Origin: Allomyces arbusculus
Taxonomy: Eukaryota; Blastocladiomycota; Blastocladiomycetes; Blastocladiales; Blastocladiaceae
Assembly (NCBI GenBank): GCA_027604705.1
Contig: JADHYV010000055.1
Coordinates: forward strand, 62,001-126,000
Direction: 5' to 3'
DNA: 64,000 bases
The notes under the pieces were generated by a model. That model was not told the DNA's origin, ran no database searches, and was given only the letters and a program-made list of their open reading frames with translations. This document shows positions 30,689 to 41,661 of the stretch, piece after piece. Position numbers and translations under genes: made by a program. Each line of letters opens with the position of its first letter. Position 1 is the stretch's first letter.

Positions 30689-32772
30689 ATGGCCTCTCCT
30701 GCTCGCATCCCATCGTCGCCGGCGCGCGTCCTGCAGCTCCCATTCCCTCCCATACGATCTCGGGTGCCCGGATCTGATCTGACATTGCCGACGAAGCACC
30801 CTCGCAAGCATGCTGCCGCGATCACGACACGCGGCGTGTGCGAAAACGTGCAATTGCCCTCGCTGATTCCGATTATCAAGCCGTCGCCGCTCACTCTCTC
30901 GAGAATGCGGCCGTCGTCGGCGCTGGCGCGGCTCGGCGAGGATGCCGACGACCAAATTGTGCTCAAGGTGTCACCCCGACGTGCTCCTGGTGCTGTGACC
31001 GATACCCGGTCCAAGATTCCGCGATTTACGCGGCGCAACCCGACGAGCAGCACCGCGCCGACCTCGTCGCCGCTACCGGATGCGATTGCACCACGCAGTG
31101 CAGACGCACCACGCCGCCCCCTGCCGCACTGCATGTCGAGTCCCGCGCCCGCGACGCACTCGATTCCTGAAGAGGAGACGAATCACAACGGCACGATCCG
31201 GCCCGCTGCGGCACGTCCAGCAACGGCAACGACGCGTGCCGCACGACCCAAGTCGAGATCGCCCGCCCGTCCATCGTCGCCCGCCCGCCCATCGTCGCCC
31301 GCCCGCTCATCGTCGCCCGTTCGTCCGTCGCCGCCGGCGAGACCTACGAGCCAGCCGTCATCGTCACGCCCCATCTCAGCCCGTCCGCGACTGCCGCCGC
31401 ACATGCCGCCGTCGGATTTGGGGATTGACGGGTCCGGGTCGCCGCTTCTGTCGCGCGTCGCGTCGGCAGCCAAGGCGCGCGTGCAGTCGGGGAGTGCGGG
31501 GTCGCACCGTAAGCGGGTTCTGCACGTGTATGACGTCTTGACGGAACGCGGGTGGCAAAAGCAAAGTAAGCACACGGTGACGTAGTGAATTGTGTTTGGC
31601 AAGTTGCAGCTCACAGAAATCGTCCCCATGTAGCTTTGCCGATCGGACCAGGCGCCCCGACACCGCAAACACGACTCCACGCCACGTCGGCGCGTGTTCT
31701 GCTCGAAATGACCCAACCGGGTCCACCGGGTCCCGTCCTGCCGTCCATGTACCCTCTCCCGCTCTCGTCGGCCACGCGGTCGCGGTACACACACTTCACG
31801 ACCGAGTGCGCGATCGTTCCCGTACCCCGTGCGGCGGTGGAGGGGAAACGACTCAAGTCACCCCGCATATACGTGCGCCGGCACCGGCTCCAGTCCGCCA
31901 AGCACCGCGCGCGGTCCGCCGGGTCGGCGCGGTGGGGCCGGTCGCGGTCGCAAACCAAGTCGCGGGCCGGATCGGCGCAGACGACGCGGGGGATTGGGAC
32001 GGTCGAAGACTTTAGCGAAGACGATTGGATGGAGTTGGGCCATTCCCAGTCGAAGCCCGCCGCCGCGCCGGTTCGCGCTCAAGAACTACCGTCGAATCCG
32101 ACCTGCGCATCGTCGATGACAGTGCCGTACCAGTACTCGGACACGCTCCCGTCTGCACGCGTGGCGACCTACTCGTGGCGCTCCGTTGAGTCGGGCACCG
32201 ATCGCACCGACCCGAACCTCGTCATTGAACACGTCCCCGGCGCAGCCGAGGAAGCCCCGCGTGGTGCTGTCCTTCCGACACCCAAGCCGCTCCTCCTCTT
32301 CCACGGGCGCCGCAAGCCGCTCGCGCACCTGATCCAAGCGCTCCGCCGGCAGCAGTACCGTGCAATTTTCGCCGCGACGACAACGTGCGTGCTCGTGCGC
32401 TCTTCCATGTCGCCGTCGCCGACCCCGGTCGCGACAACGATGTCAACGAAAGTGCGCGTGCGAGAGCTTCATGGGGTCCCGCGCCTGGCCCACTCGTCGT
32501 CTGGTATGGGGAGCGATTCAGTCGGACTTACGGTTGCAGCGGCAATCTTGCCGGATCCGGCACCGCGTGGACTACCAGCGGATGCAGTCGAAGTCAAGCC
32601 GCTGGCGTTGCCGGCCCAGGCGCGACGGCCGAGTGGGAAGCGACCGACGCTCTTGCAGCGCAAGTATGTAGCTGACGTGTATCAGGCCGGGCTGCAAACG
32701 CCACGGCATCATCATGTGGCCGAGGTTACGCTCGGCGACGCGCGGAGGGGTCTGGTGCGGACAGGACGCTAA
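30689..32772 (+). CDS. hypothetical Ser/Pro/Arg-rich protein
   Basis: Two exons (30689-31565 and 31610-32772) with a 44-bp intron (GTAAGC...TTGCAG) give 2040 nt and 679 aa. ATG 30689 is preferred because codons upstream belong to an LRR relic. Residues about 190-230 carry tandem SPARPSSPARPSSPARSSSP-type repeats of the sort bound by microtubules or phosphorylated by proline-directed kinases. A conserved-looking block spans the intron (RKRVLHVYDVLTERGWQKQ joined to THRNRP). The second half is basic and Ser/Arg-rich, with an acidic patch (TVEDFSEDDWMELGHS). No enzyme domain, signal peptide or membrane helix is seen, and I do not recognise a family. Confidence 0.6.
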
Positions 32773-33175
32773 TGCTGAACTCGAAGATGGGTGGAGGGAC
32801 TACCTCGCGAGCACTATCGTAGGCTACGGATATACATAAGGATAATGGCCGTGTCTCTTGCATTTTCTGTGTTTCCATCCTTCAAAGCAAAGTGACGAAC
32901 GACGCTCAAGTCGTCCATTCTTCAAAAAGGCTTCAACCATGACCTCGAAAGGTAGCAACAGTCACCCTCGTGATCTCCAACCTTCTGCAACCAGACTCCT
33001 GACAGTGCATGATGCGTAGGGTACTGTCGCCTGACCAGTGTCGACAAGTCAATGAAGCGACCGTGATTGGCCAGCGCCTTCGCTTTCAGCAAATGGAAGC
33101 ACGACTGAGAGCGGACCGACTGAACAACGCACCGACAGTGGCGCTAACGAGCACCAATCTTTGCTTTCACGTTCG
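32773..33175. other. intergenic between the hypothetical gene and RED
   Basis: About 400 bp in tandem orientation that should hold the RED promoter. Nothing else is recognised. Confidence 0.5.
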
Positions 33176-34919
33176 ATGGATAGCTTGTCCCAAGACGATT
33201 TTCGCCGGCTCCTACAATCGCAGCATGCAGCGGCTTCGGGGAGGTGAGCCTCGTGTGATTCTTTGTCGGCGGACCGGTTCAATTTGTACAGTTGACTCTG
33301 ACCTTGGATGACCACGTTGAAGCAACAGCGCTCCCCATCCGCGCGCACCGCCCGGACGGCCAGGATCCAACAGCACAAGCACACCGCGCGAGGACCTCCG
33401 GTATATTAACTCACCGATCCACCTGGCGTCGACCCCGACTGACCCTGACCCTCCCCGTAGCCCTCGCCACCTGAAGCGTCCCAAGCCCGCCACCACCCCC
33501 GACGACCGCGCCGGCACCCCGCCTACCGATCCCGCCGCCGCACCCGCGACCGAATCTAAGTATCGCGACCGTGCCGCCGAGCGTCGCGGCGGCGTGAACC
33601 GGGACTACGAGGCGTCTGACGCAGTCATTGCCGCCCTCCAGGGCCAGCCAATGACATTGGAAACGTCCAAATTTCTCGGCGGCGACGCGGCGCACACGCA
33701 CCTCGTCAAGGGACTCGACGTGTCGCTGTTGCGACAGGAACGCGAGCGGATTCGCGCGCAGCGTGCTGAGACCACCGGTCCTGCTGCCACCACGGCCGTA
33801 CCGGATGTGGATCAGGTGGAGGAGAGAGAGGAGAAGCGTACCGGCAGCGGCACGAGCGACCTGGCCAAGTCGATCTTGGAGGCCGTCTTCAGGAAGCCGC
33901 AGCTGCCAGCAACGAATCCGCATTTCTACCCCGGACGCATGACGTTCGTGTACGATTTGACGGCGGCGGATCCGTTTGCACCGCCGGCGGTCCTGTTGCG
34001 CAGTGTGGCCCCGGGGAACGCGGAGCCGGGTGTCGACGTGCGGCAGAATGCGGTCCTGGAGAGCGTGCTCGGTTTGCTGGATAAGGCCAAGGAGGTGGCA
34101 AGGGAGAAGGAGGCGGCCAAGGCCGGACTTGCGGCGTTGCATGGGCAGCAGAGTGTGGCGGTGGTGGTCCCGTCGGTGCCGGCCAAGGTGGACATGGTCG
34201 TTGCAATGGACGCGGATGATGACGATGACGAGTGCGTTGTCTTAGTGGCGGTGAGTCTCGTCTCGAACTTTTTGCTGACGACCATGGTTCGTAGCATTTT
34301 CGGCGACGTCAAGGAGGAGATTGATATTGACATTCGCCCAGAAGCGCTCGCGCAGGTATGTTTTTGCTCTCAGTCGTTGCTCAACAAGAGCACCAAATTG
34401 TCGGATTCGTTCGTCACCCGCCCTTTCCTGTCAAACAGCACCCAATCGAACCCGCCACCCCCGAGCCCACCCACCCCACCCCACCGCCACCGACGAACGT
34501 CACTGACCTCCTGGCGACGGCCTCGCTCGCGGCACCGGCCACCGCCGCCAAACCAACCAAGCGCAAGCTGCCGCGATTCGACGACAGCGACATGCAGGAC
34601 CTCGACATGTTCGAGGCTGGCGGCAGTGGGCCGACCGAGTACGTCGACCACATCATGGACGAGCGCGAGGCCGCGCTTGCAGAGCAGGAGATGTTGCAGA
34701 ACCTCCGGGGCCAGGTGCGGTACGAGCTCGCGACCAAGGGTGTGTTCAAGTACGTTTCCGGCATGCTCATCTGGCAGCGGGTCGTGAAATAACACGTTCG
34801 TTTTGTGCAGGGAACCATCCGGGCGGCCGAGCAAGCATCGTCGTGTCGCTGGGCACGATGTGAACCAGGTGACGGCCGCGATGGAGGCCAAGTACGGCGC
34901 GACGCCGAAACCCAAGTAA
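33176..34919 (+). CDS. IK: RED/IK spliceosomal protein
   Basis: Five exons (33176-33243, 33329-34231, 34295-34355, 34439-34749, 34811-34919) give 1452 nt and 483 aa. Exon 1 encodes the RED start MDSLSQDDFRRLLQSQ. Exon 2 has the signature ESKYRDRAAERRGGVNRDYE then SKFLGGDAAHTHLVKGLDVS and the block NPHFYPGRMTFVYDL. Across intron 2 comes DIFGDVKEEIDIDI, equivalent to NIFEDIG in animals. The C-terminal exons carry LPRFDDSDMQDLDMF and close with VNQVTAAMEAKYGATPKPK. RED/IK (Smu2) partners with SMU1 in the spliceosomal B complex. The long Arg-Glu/Arg-Asp repeat of animal RED is absent, and the protein is shorter than human RED (557 aa). The acceptor of intron 1 is ambiguous (33322, 33328 and 33373 all keep frame). 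Confidence 0.85.
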
Positions 34920-35050
34920 TATGGGGTTCCATAAAATTCGATTCCACATTTCGTTGCGTGTTCCACATTGGTTCATTACAGCTTCAGCTAAATGGCGTGA
35001 AGGAAACGATCGTGTGCGCGAGAACAATACATCACACCCATCCTCTCCGC
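34920..35050. other. convergent 3' spacer between RED and TBC1D20
   Basis: About 130 bp between two stop codons of convergent genes. Transcript ends probably overlap here. Confidence 0.5.
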
Positions 35051-36790
35051 TTAGAGATTGGCCAGGGCCTGCATAACCAAATGCCGCACGACCGCGACCC
35101 CTTCCGGGTGCACGGCGGGCACGCCGGCTTTCGCGACGACACCCGCCGCTTGCACGAAATCATTCCCACCGCCCTGCTGCATGAGCCCAAGCGATACGGA
35201 CAGGATTCCAAGCGCGAGCGCGGTAAGCAGGAGCAGGGTTTGCCCGTCTCCGTCGACGGGTACGTATCCGCGGCCGACGCGTTTCACGAGCGGCAGCGGG
35301 CGGAACCTGAACGGTTGAGCGCCGCCGGTACAGTCCAAGCTCGCGACGGTGGTTTGCATGAGTGCCGGGATCTTGTCAATGGGGAGGTACGGGTAACGCA
35401 GGGAGCCGGGGAAGTCGTGGTCGAATCGGAGTGCCGCGCAGCTGTGAAATGTGGTGGAGAAGGGTGAGAAGTGAGTTTGCGGGGAGGGGGGGGGGGGCGG
35501 GGGCAACGACAGAATGGAGCGTACTTGTCGTCAAACGCCCACCCGGTAATGCCCTGGATGCCTGGGATAGGGTACTTTTTGAAGAGCCGCAACGCATGCG
35601 CGATCCACGTCTCAATCGAGTCGTACATGGGCATCTTGGACAGGAACGAGTGAACCATGGCAAAGTCGCGATCTTGCCGTAAAAGCTCGTCGGTCTGCGA
35701 CAAAACAATCTGTTAACCGCGTCGGGAGCGTCGTCAATCCCAATGTTTCACGCTACATCCCTTCACAAACCATCGCCACCCCCCCCCCCCCCCCAACGAA
35801 CTGTCGCCAAACATACCACGGCCGACACGTAGAGCGGCATGATTGGATTGGTCGAAAGAAAGAGATCAAACAGGCGGCACACGTCATCGAACCGGTCGAT
35901 ATCGTGCGCAAACCACGTCGTGATCCACGACAGGCAGAAATGCGGCTCGAGTTCGACTTCCTGGAACAGCTCAAACACGGCCGGGTTCTCGTTCCTGAAA
36001 ATAGGGAGCAATATGCGCATTTGCGCCATCACCGGGTGCAGGCTCTCGTGCATTGCATCGCTAACCAAAAAAACCGCGTGTATTGGTTCCAAGAGTTGCT
36101 TCAAGTGCACACAATTTGTGTCAAAGTCAAAGCCGAGAGCGTACCGCAGATAGTACAGCGCCACGACGCGTGCGGCCTGCGTGCCTACGGTGGGGCCCAG
36201 GACCAAGAGCAGGATCGTGCATATATCGTGCAGCCCTTGGTAGTAGTGCAGGAACGGGTGGTGGCCCACGACTTGCACGAGCATGCGCTGCAGCTCGGCA
36301 CGTTTCCGAGCCTTGGCCGCTTCGAAGACTTGACTCTCGTCGGCGACATCGGCGACTCGGCTGCCAAAGTCGTTCGTGGTGCTCGGTGCCGCTTGCGGAA
36401 TCCGGATTTCCTCGGCAAAGTGGACAAACGACCGGCGCACGTCTTTGTCAATCTGCTCCTCGTAGGCGGTTCTGCAAATTGCCATGCGCGTCAGAACCAG
36501 TCTCGATGCATTCCAAGCAGTCCTGGTCGTGAGGAGCTGTACTCTGCACGATCATCCGGCTCCGGCGGCGCGACCACGGGCACGGGCTCGCCGTCATCAA
36601 CGCGCAACAAAATGGGCCACACTTGCCGGCGCAGTGCGCGCGTCAAGAACCCGCGTGTCGCGCCAATTGCGCGTAGCTTGGCAATGTCGCGGCGCGCAAT
36701 CGCCTCGCGCAGTTCAATTTCCTCGAGCGTGGTGGGCTCGCGCGCGTGCAGGCGCTGGATCGCGTGGCCGTTGTCGTCGTCGGACGCCAT
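35051..36790 (-). CDS. TBC1D20: TBC1D20/Gyp8-like Rab GTPase-activating protein
   Basis: The start is ATG 36790 (MASDDDNGHAIQRLHA) and the stop is at 35051. The resolved downstream exons are 36471-35817, 35694-35525 and 35441-35051. The end of exon 1 (near 36500) could not be joined in frame by a normal intron, so either the splice site is unusual or a base is missing. TBC landmarks are FLTRALRRQVWPILL, the arginine-finger region QIDKDVRRSFVHF, the glutamine finger HYYQGLHDI, HFCLSWITTWFAHD and LFDLFLSTNPIMPLYVSAV. A C-terminal membrane anchor (LLLLTALALGILSVSLGL) matches TBC1D20, which sits in the ER and inactivates Rab1/Ypt1 (and Rab18 in animals). Both catalytic fingers are present. The two downstream introns carry poly-G or poly-C tracts of 12-16 nt. 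Confidence 0.8.
35486..35508. repeat. poly-G tract in TBC1D20 intron
   Basis: A run of 12 G, then C and five G, within the intron 35442-35524. On the gene strand it is a poly-C run upstream of the acceptor, where it may act as the polypyrimidine tract. Confidence 0.8.
35779..35794. repeat. poly-C tract (16 nt) in TBC1D20 intron
   Basis: An uninterrupted run of 16 C on the plus strand (G on the gene strand) inside the intron 35695-35816, close to the donor side. Confidence 0.85.
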
Positions 36791-37293
36791 AGTGATGCTC
36801 AGGGAATGAAAGAAGCGAGTTCCACGGCGGTTGGTGCTGTTGGCAAAGCGGCCTCAGGCCCAACGGGGTGCGCCAGGTATCGGGTCAAGGGTTCAGGCTC
36901 CGTGCCGGAGGATTGCGGCCAATCGCGTCGTCGGGTCACCGCTTGCCAGACGGAAATGGCGAGGTGCGGCACGCACAAATCGTCGGTACGAGCGACTTCC
37001 ACAGAGTCCTAACCTAACCTAATCAAAGTCCAAGTCATGACACGTCCATCCATTCTATCCATTCTTCCTATTCTTTCCACGTAGCCATGAGCCAGCATCC
37101 TCCTGTCTCCTGCCCGACGCTCGATGTCCAGGTGCACGTCTAGACAGTGCTTTTCGCTGGGGGCAGCTCCACGCGCTCTGTCGAGCCATTCCTGAGTTGG
37201 TCGCGGTCGAGTTCGCGTCACGCTGAACAGACCGTCGTACATTCTCCAAAACCATTCACATCGCATACAACCCACCCGCCGCCCTTGGTAAGC
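36791..37293. other. intergenic between TBC1D20 and UBC9
   Basis: About 500 bp between two minus-strand genes; it should hold the TBC1D20 promoter. A three-copy CCTAA run near 37010 is noted, and nothing else is seen. Confidence 0.5.
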
Positions 37294-38180
37294 CTACTCC
37301 TTTGGCGTGTTCTCCTTAGCAATCGCGCGCACTCGCCTCTCGTAGGCCGCGCGATCCTTCTTGTAGAGCTGGTAGGCATCAGCCTGCGCGGGCGAGGCCT
37401 GGTTCGGGTCGTTAAGCAGATCTACGCCATGGCGAATGTAAGGTTAGTCTTTGCACGCAAATTCTCCAGTCTCCAACTTGCGTTTTTGCGCGATGCTACC
37501 TTGCACCCCAAGCAAAATTTGCTTGATGCTGATGGCGGGCTTCCAGCCGTCGTCCTCATTGATGATAGACAGGCACACGGTGCCCGACGGGTAGACGTTT
37601 GGGTGGAAGAGCGGCGGGTCAAATTTGACCTCTAGAGCACAGATCGGCTCGTCAGTATCCGCTTCGTATCAGCGAGCGATCAACATGTCCGGTCGAAGGA
37701 GCGACGCCATACTTGGCGGCTTGGTCGGATAGTCGTCGGGGAACAGCAGGAAGAGTTTGTAGACGCCGCCCTCCCAAATCTATCGGTCGTCGTGCGATCC
37801 GCGTCGCGTTGTGCCCAAGGGGTCAGATTTGGCCGACCGCCAGCGCGAGCAGGGTAAGGCCAACACTTACCGTGTCCTTCTTGCCCGGGATCCCGGCCTC
37901 CCACTTCATCAGGTCGAGCGTGCCGTCGACCTGCTTGCACGGCTTGCAGTAGAAGCCTGCGGGCGTTGTCGCGAAGAATCAGCATCACACGAACGCGTGA
38001 TGGGTTCAACGAGGCCGAGTCAAGTCGCACCGAACGGGTGGTCTAGACGATGCACGTAACAGGCATTTGTCGATGAATTCGTGCTTTCCCGAGCGACGCG
38101 ATCGTGTTGAGCTGGCGAGCAGTACCCCTCCGCCACTGCTTGCGCTCCTCTTGAAGGCGTGCCTTGCACACGGCGCTCAT
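37294..38180 (-). CDS. UBC9: SUMO-conjugating enzyme UBC9
   Basis: Six exons (38180-38126, 38042-38031, 37956-37871, 37779-37713, 37631-37500, 37421-37294) total 480 nt and 159 aa, the usual UBC9 length (157-158 aa). The protein begins [20 protein letters not shown], like [20 protein letters not shown] of animals. Next come [48 protein letters not shown] and [18 protein letters not shown], which contains the catalytic Cys. The protein closes with [16 protein letters not shown] and a basic tail. UBC9 takes SUMO from the E1 and transfers it to lysines in psi-K-x-E motifs, mainly in the nucleus. Exon 2 is only 12 nt and supplies the HPF of the conserved DHPFGF motif. All junctions keep frame. 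Introns are 74-91 bp. Confidence 0.92.
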
Positions 38181-38664
38181 AATTGTTCTTTTTCACAAAT
38201 CAAAGCGCTGGTTGGCCTGGAAAGAAGCGGATGCACAGTCTTGCGAGGCGCCTCGTGCGAGTGGTGGGGATGGGGGTTGGCGCTGGTCGTGTCGGCCAAA
38301 CTCGAGCAAACTTGGGCTTTCCAGGGGGGCTCTTCTCGCTCCACTCAAGCACTTGCAGCAAGTCGTTATGGTCCAAACGGTGTGCAGGCCGAGGCAATGC
38401 GCAGTTGACGTTGGCTGGACCTTAAAAGCTACAGCGGCGAAAAAGGTACAGTGAGTCAGCGTTCTCCGTGCAAAGCACGTGTCCCACGTGTGCAACGCAC
38501 AGGCCTGCGAGACGCTACGTCCACGTCCCGCACCGCTGATCCGCCGCTCCACATGCCGCCAAGCGTTGCTGCAGCGAACCGCCCGGGACTAACGCTGGCC
38601 CGCTCTCCCACCGCACCGCCCACCTGCCTTTCTGGCACCCTTGCCCACGTACCGCTCGCCAAGC
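38181..38664. other. divergent intergenic between UBC9 and the S9 peptidase
   Basis: About 480 bp between divergently transcribed genes; both promoters should be here. No further feature is supported. Confidence 0.5.
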
Positions 38665-41466
38665 ATGGCCTCGAACCCGTCGCCCAGCCCGGGCGGCCCG
38701 TCGCCGACCAGCCCCTCCGCACGGCCCTTGCTCGCCAACATCGACCCTGCCTCGCGCCCAGCATCGCCCACACGCCCCAATCGCTTGCCATCGGTGCCGT
38801 CGTCCTCAAGCAGCTCCTTGTCGCCGCAAACCGAGCCGTCACCGTCGCCCGAGCATTTCGTGCTGCGCAAACCCACGACCCTTTCGCTCCGCCGCGACAA
38901 GAATGTGCCAACGCGCATTCCCACCGAGGACTTGGACGAGGAAGCCGCAACCGGCACCGCCGGCGACAAATACCATGCCGCATCCGCATCCGCGCACTGG
39001 CCGCTGCGCGCCCGTATTTTCCAGTCGCTACACCTGCGTGCCCGCATCGTCCAGTCTCTGTGCGATGTCGTGGCCGAGCACCCACGCGACCCCGAGTTTT
39101 TGCGCAAGCATTCCAAAGTCCGGATCTTCGTCAAGAGTTTCAAAATCATTTTCCCGGTCGTGGGCCTTGTCATGATCGCTGGCCTATTTGTCATGCCTGG
39201 GGCTCCAACAACGACCCCACCGTGCCCCTGGGTAACCCCGCCCCTTGCCTGGCGCGACCCGGCACCACCCGCACGCACCGTCTTCTTGCCCAACGTAACG
39301 ACCGCCGCGGCGCTCTCCCCATCCCTTCCACGCGACCCCTACGCCTGGATCGCCGACTCGGCGCACGCTGGCGATGTGGATGCCTACATTACCAATGAAC
39401 ACGCCTACCGCGAGGCCGCGACAGCGCACCTTGCGCCGCTGCGCGCGGCGCTCGTGCAAGAAATCACGGCCGCCGACCGCGTCGACCGTGTGCTCTACCT
39501 TAACGGCGTTCCCGTGGCCGACGCGCCGCCGTCGTCGCTCTGGATCGACGGCGACTGGCACTATGCGCTCTTTGACTCGGGCGAGTACGTGCGCGCGCGG
39601 ACCCGTGCCGACGCCGTGCGTCGCACCGGGACCGCACAGGTCGTCTACAACGATACGACGTCGATGCTCGAAATCAGTCCGAATGGCACGTTTGCAGCGG
39701 TCGCATTTGACCCAACAGGGTCGGAACGGCAATTCGTGCGCGTTTGGTCGATATCGGACCAGCGGTACTTGTGCAACGGCACGGCATTTCTCGATTTCGC
39801 AGCCAATACGATGCGGTGGGGCAACGATACGGCGCTGTATGTGGCGATCATGGACGAGGTCACGGTGCCGCGCGGGGTCGTGCGCGTCGATGTCGCAACG
39901 TGCTCGATGCACGAAGTGTTATGGGATCTGCGACAGGAATTGTCGATGAGCGTGCTCGCTACGGGCCCATGGATCGTGTTTCAATCGCAGGGCCAAGTCA
40001 CGGCGCAGACGCACCTTATGCTTGCGGGTTCCGACCGGATTGTGCCGCTCGCCGAGACGGAAACAGGCGCCATGACCGAGGTTGTGGCTGACGGAAACGA
40101 TTTGCTCGTCCGGACTAACCGCGCAGGTGCCGACTGGTACGAAGTGCGCCGCGTGCCGGGCGCAGTGGCGCGATTCCAGTCGCTGCCCACGTCGGCGACG
40201 GCCATCGTGACCGACTGGATCGCGCAGACAGACGTAGAAGTCGCGCATCAACCGGGCACGATTATCGAGCGTATCGAGACCGTGGCGGGGCACTTGCTCG
40301 TCTGGTCGCGCCCGCGGCTCGGGTTCCGCACATTCGCGTGGCGCAACCTGATGTCGCTGTCGAACCCGTGGCACACGATTCCGGCGTCCGAGTCGTGGGG
40401 TCTGCGCAACGGCCGGCCGATCGGATATTCGGTCGGGCCCAGCACGGCCACGGACTTGGCATCTGGCCGTATCTACCGGCCGTCCGATGCGCTCGGCACG
40501 ACACGAATCATGTTCTCCAACTCGTCTCTCGGCGATGCGACGAGCCAGTGGGAAATGGATCTCATCTCCAGCACCGTCATGCCGGTCCTGACGTCGATCG
40601 CGGCCAACAGTAAGGCCTTGACCACGACGCAGACGCGCATTTGGATCGACCCGGTCACACTCGATGTACACACGGTGCTGACCAACTCGGCCACCACCAC
40701 TTGGATCCCTGTCGATCTGGCCGGCCCCATGATCAACGCGCCGATGCTCGTCGGTGCCTACGGCGCGTACGGCGACTTTTCCGACCCGACGTATACATCC
40801 GCCGCATCCGTCCTCGCCGCGCACGGGATAGGGTACGCTTACGTGCACCCGCGCGGCGACGGGGATTTCGGTCCGGACCCGCAGGGCCACCGCACTCTCA
40901 AGGCGGCCACGTTCACGGACGTACGCGCGGCCGTTCGTGCATTACAGCGGCACGGTTACGCGACCCGCGTGACCGTGCAAGTGCGTTCCGCTGGCGGTCT
41001 GATAGGCGCGGCGGCGCTCGCGTGGAGCGAAGTGGATGCGGTGATCATGCACGCGCCGTTCAACGACATGCTTGGCGTGGGGCTTGACATGCGTGTACCG
41101 TGGACACCGTGGGAGTGGCCCGAGTGGGGCGATCCGCGGAACGCGACCGAGTTGGCGGCGATGGTCGCCATTTCGCCGTATGATTTGGTCAATGCAAGTA
41201 CGGTGCAATTGAGGCAGACGGTCTTGGTCGTAACGGCGCGGAACGATGCGCGCGTTTTGTACCAGGAACCGGTCCGGCTCACGGCGCGGGCGCGCGCGGC
41301 AAGGGCACAAACGCCAACCGAGTGTTTGCCGGCGGATATGAGTGTCGCGGATAAACGGCCGCTGTTGCTGCACGTCTACCCGGATGGCGGGCATTGGGCG
41401 GGGACTGATTCGGATGGGGTTGCCGAGTGGATGTCGCTCGTCGTGGAGACGTTGGGCGGACACTGA
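38665..41466 (+). CDS. membrane-tethered prolyl oligopeptidase-family (S9A) serine peptidase
   Basis: Single exon of 933 aa from ATG 38665. Residues 1-110 are Ser/Pro-rich and cytosolic. A single helix at about 160-182 (FKIIFPVVGLVMIAGLFVM) with basic residues before it makes this a type II membrane protein. Then comes the S9 propeller-like region (DPYAWIADSAHAGDVDAYIT; a domain of about 400 residues) and the alpha/beta-hydrolase end (MLVGAYGAYGDFSDPTYTSA, GIGYAYVHPRGDGDFG). The triad is visible: Ser about 775 in VRSAGGLIG, Asp about 861 in ARNDARVLYQEP, His about 910 in DGGHWAG. The residue before Arg-Ser is Val where the family usually has Gly (GRSAGG or GGSAGG). The likely activity is cleavage of short peptides after Pro or basic residues in the secretory or vacuolar lumen or at the surface. 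Oligopeptidase B-like versus POP-like specificity is not decided. Confidence 0.85.
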   Translation: MASNPSPSPGGPSPTSPSARPLLANIDPASRPASPTRPNRLPSVPSSSSSSLSPQTEPSPSPEHFVLRKPTTLSLRRDKNVPTRIPTEDLDEEAATGTAGDKYHAASASAHWPLRARIFQSLHLRARIVQSLCDVVAEHPRDPEFLRKHSKVRIFVKSFKIIFPVVGLVMIAGLFVMPGAPTTTPPCPWVTPPLAWRDPAPPARTVFLPNVTTAAALSPSLPRDPYAWIADSAHAGDVDAYITNEHAYREAATAHLAPLRAALVQEITAADRVDRVLYLNGVPVADAPPSSLWIDGDWHYALFDSGEYVRARTRADAVRRTGTAQVVYNDTTSMLEISPNGTFAAVAFDPTGSERQFVRVWSISDQRYLCNGTAFLDFAANTMRWGNDTALYVAIMDEVTVPRGVVRVDVATCSMHEVLWDLRQELSMSVLATGPWIVFQSQGQVTAQTHLMLAGSDRIVPLAETETGAMTEVVADGNDLLVRTNRAGADWYEVRRVPGAVARFQSLPTSATAIVTDWIAQTDVEVAHQPGTIIERIETVAGHLLVWSRPRLGFRTFAWRNLMSLSNPWHTIPASESWGLRNGRPIGYSVGPSTATDLASGRIYRPSDALGTTRIMFSNSSLGDATSQWEMDLISSTVMPVLTSIAANSKALTTTQTRIWIDPVTLDVHTVLTNSATTTWIPVDLAGPMINAPMLVGAYGAYGDFSDPTYTSAASVLAAHGIGYAYVHPRGDGDFGPDPQGHRTLKAATFTDVRAAVRALQRHGYATRVTVQVRSAGGLIGAAALAWSEVDAVIMHAPFNDMLGVGLDMRVPWTPWEWPEWGDPRNATELAAMVAISPYDLVNASTVQLRQTVLVVTARNDARVLYQEPVRLTARARAARAQTPTECLPADMSVADKRPLLLHVYPDGGHWAGTDSDGVAEWMSLVVETLGGH

Positions 41467-41661
41467 ATGAGCTTGGGACTGGGAGTGGGACGGAGCCAAA
41501 GTGGTGGAGAGTTGAGCTGAGACATAAATGTAAAGGTTACCGTCGACAGCTAGCCCGTAGATTACAATTTCTACGCCGAGTACCACCCTCCCAGTCTGCA
41601 AGATACGATCCTCGAGTCTCCACCAAATCGCGCCCATCATCATCCGTCCCATCCCCATCAT

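Noticed and set aside
37008-37023. Telomere-like CCTAACCTAACCTAA
   Set aside because: Only three units inside a gene-dense region. It is too short to argue for an interstitial telomere.
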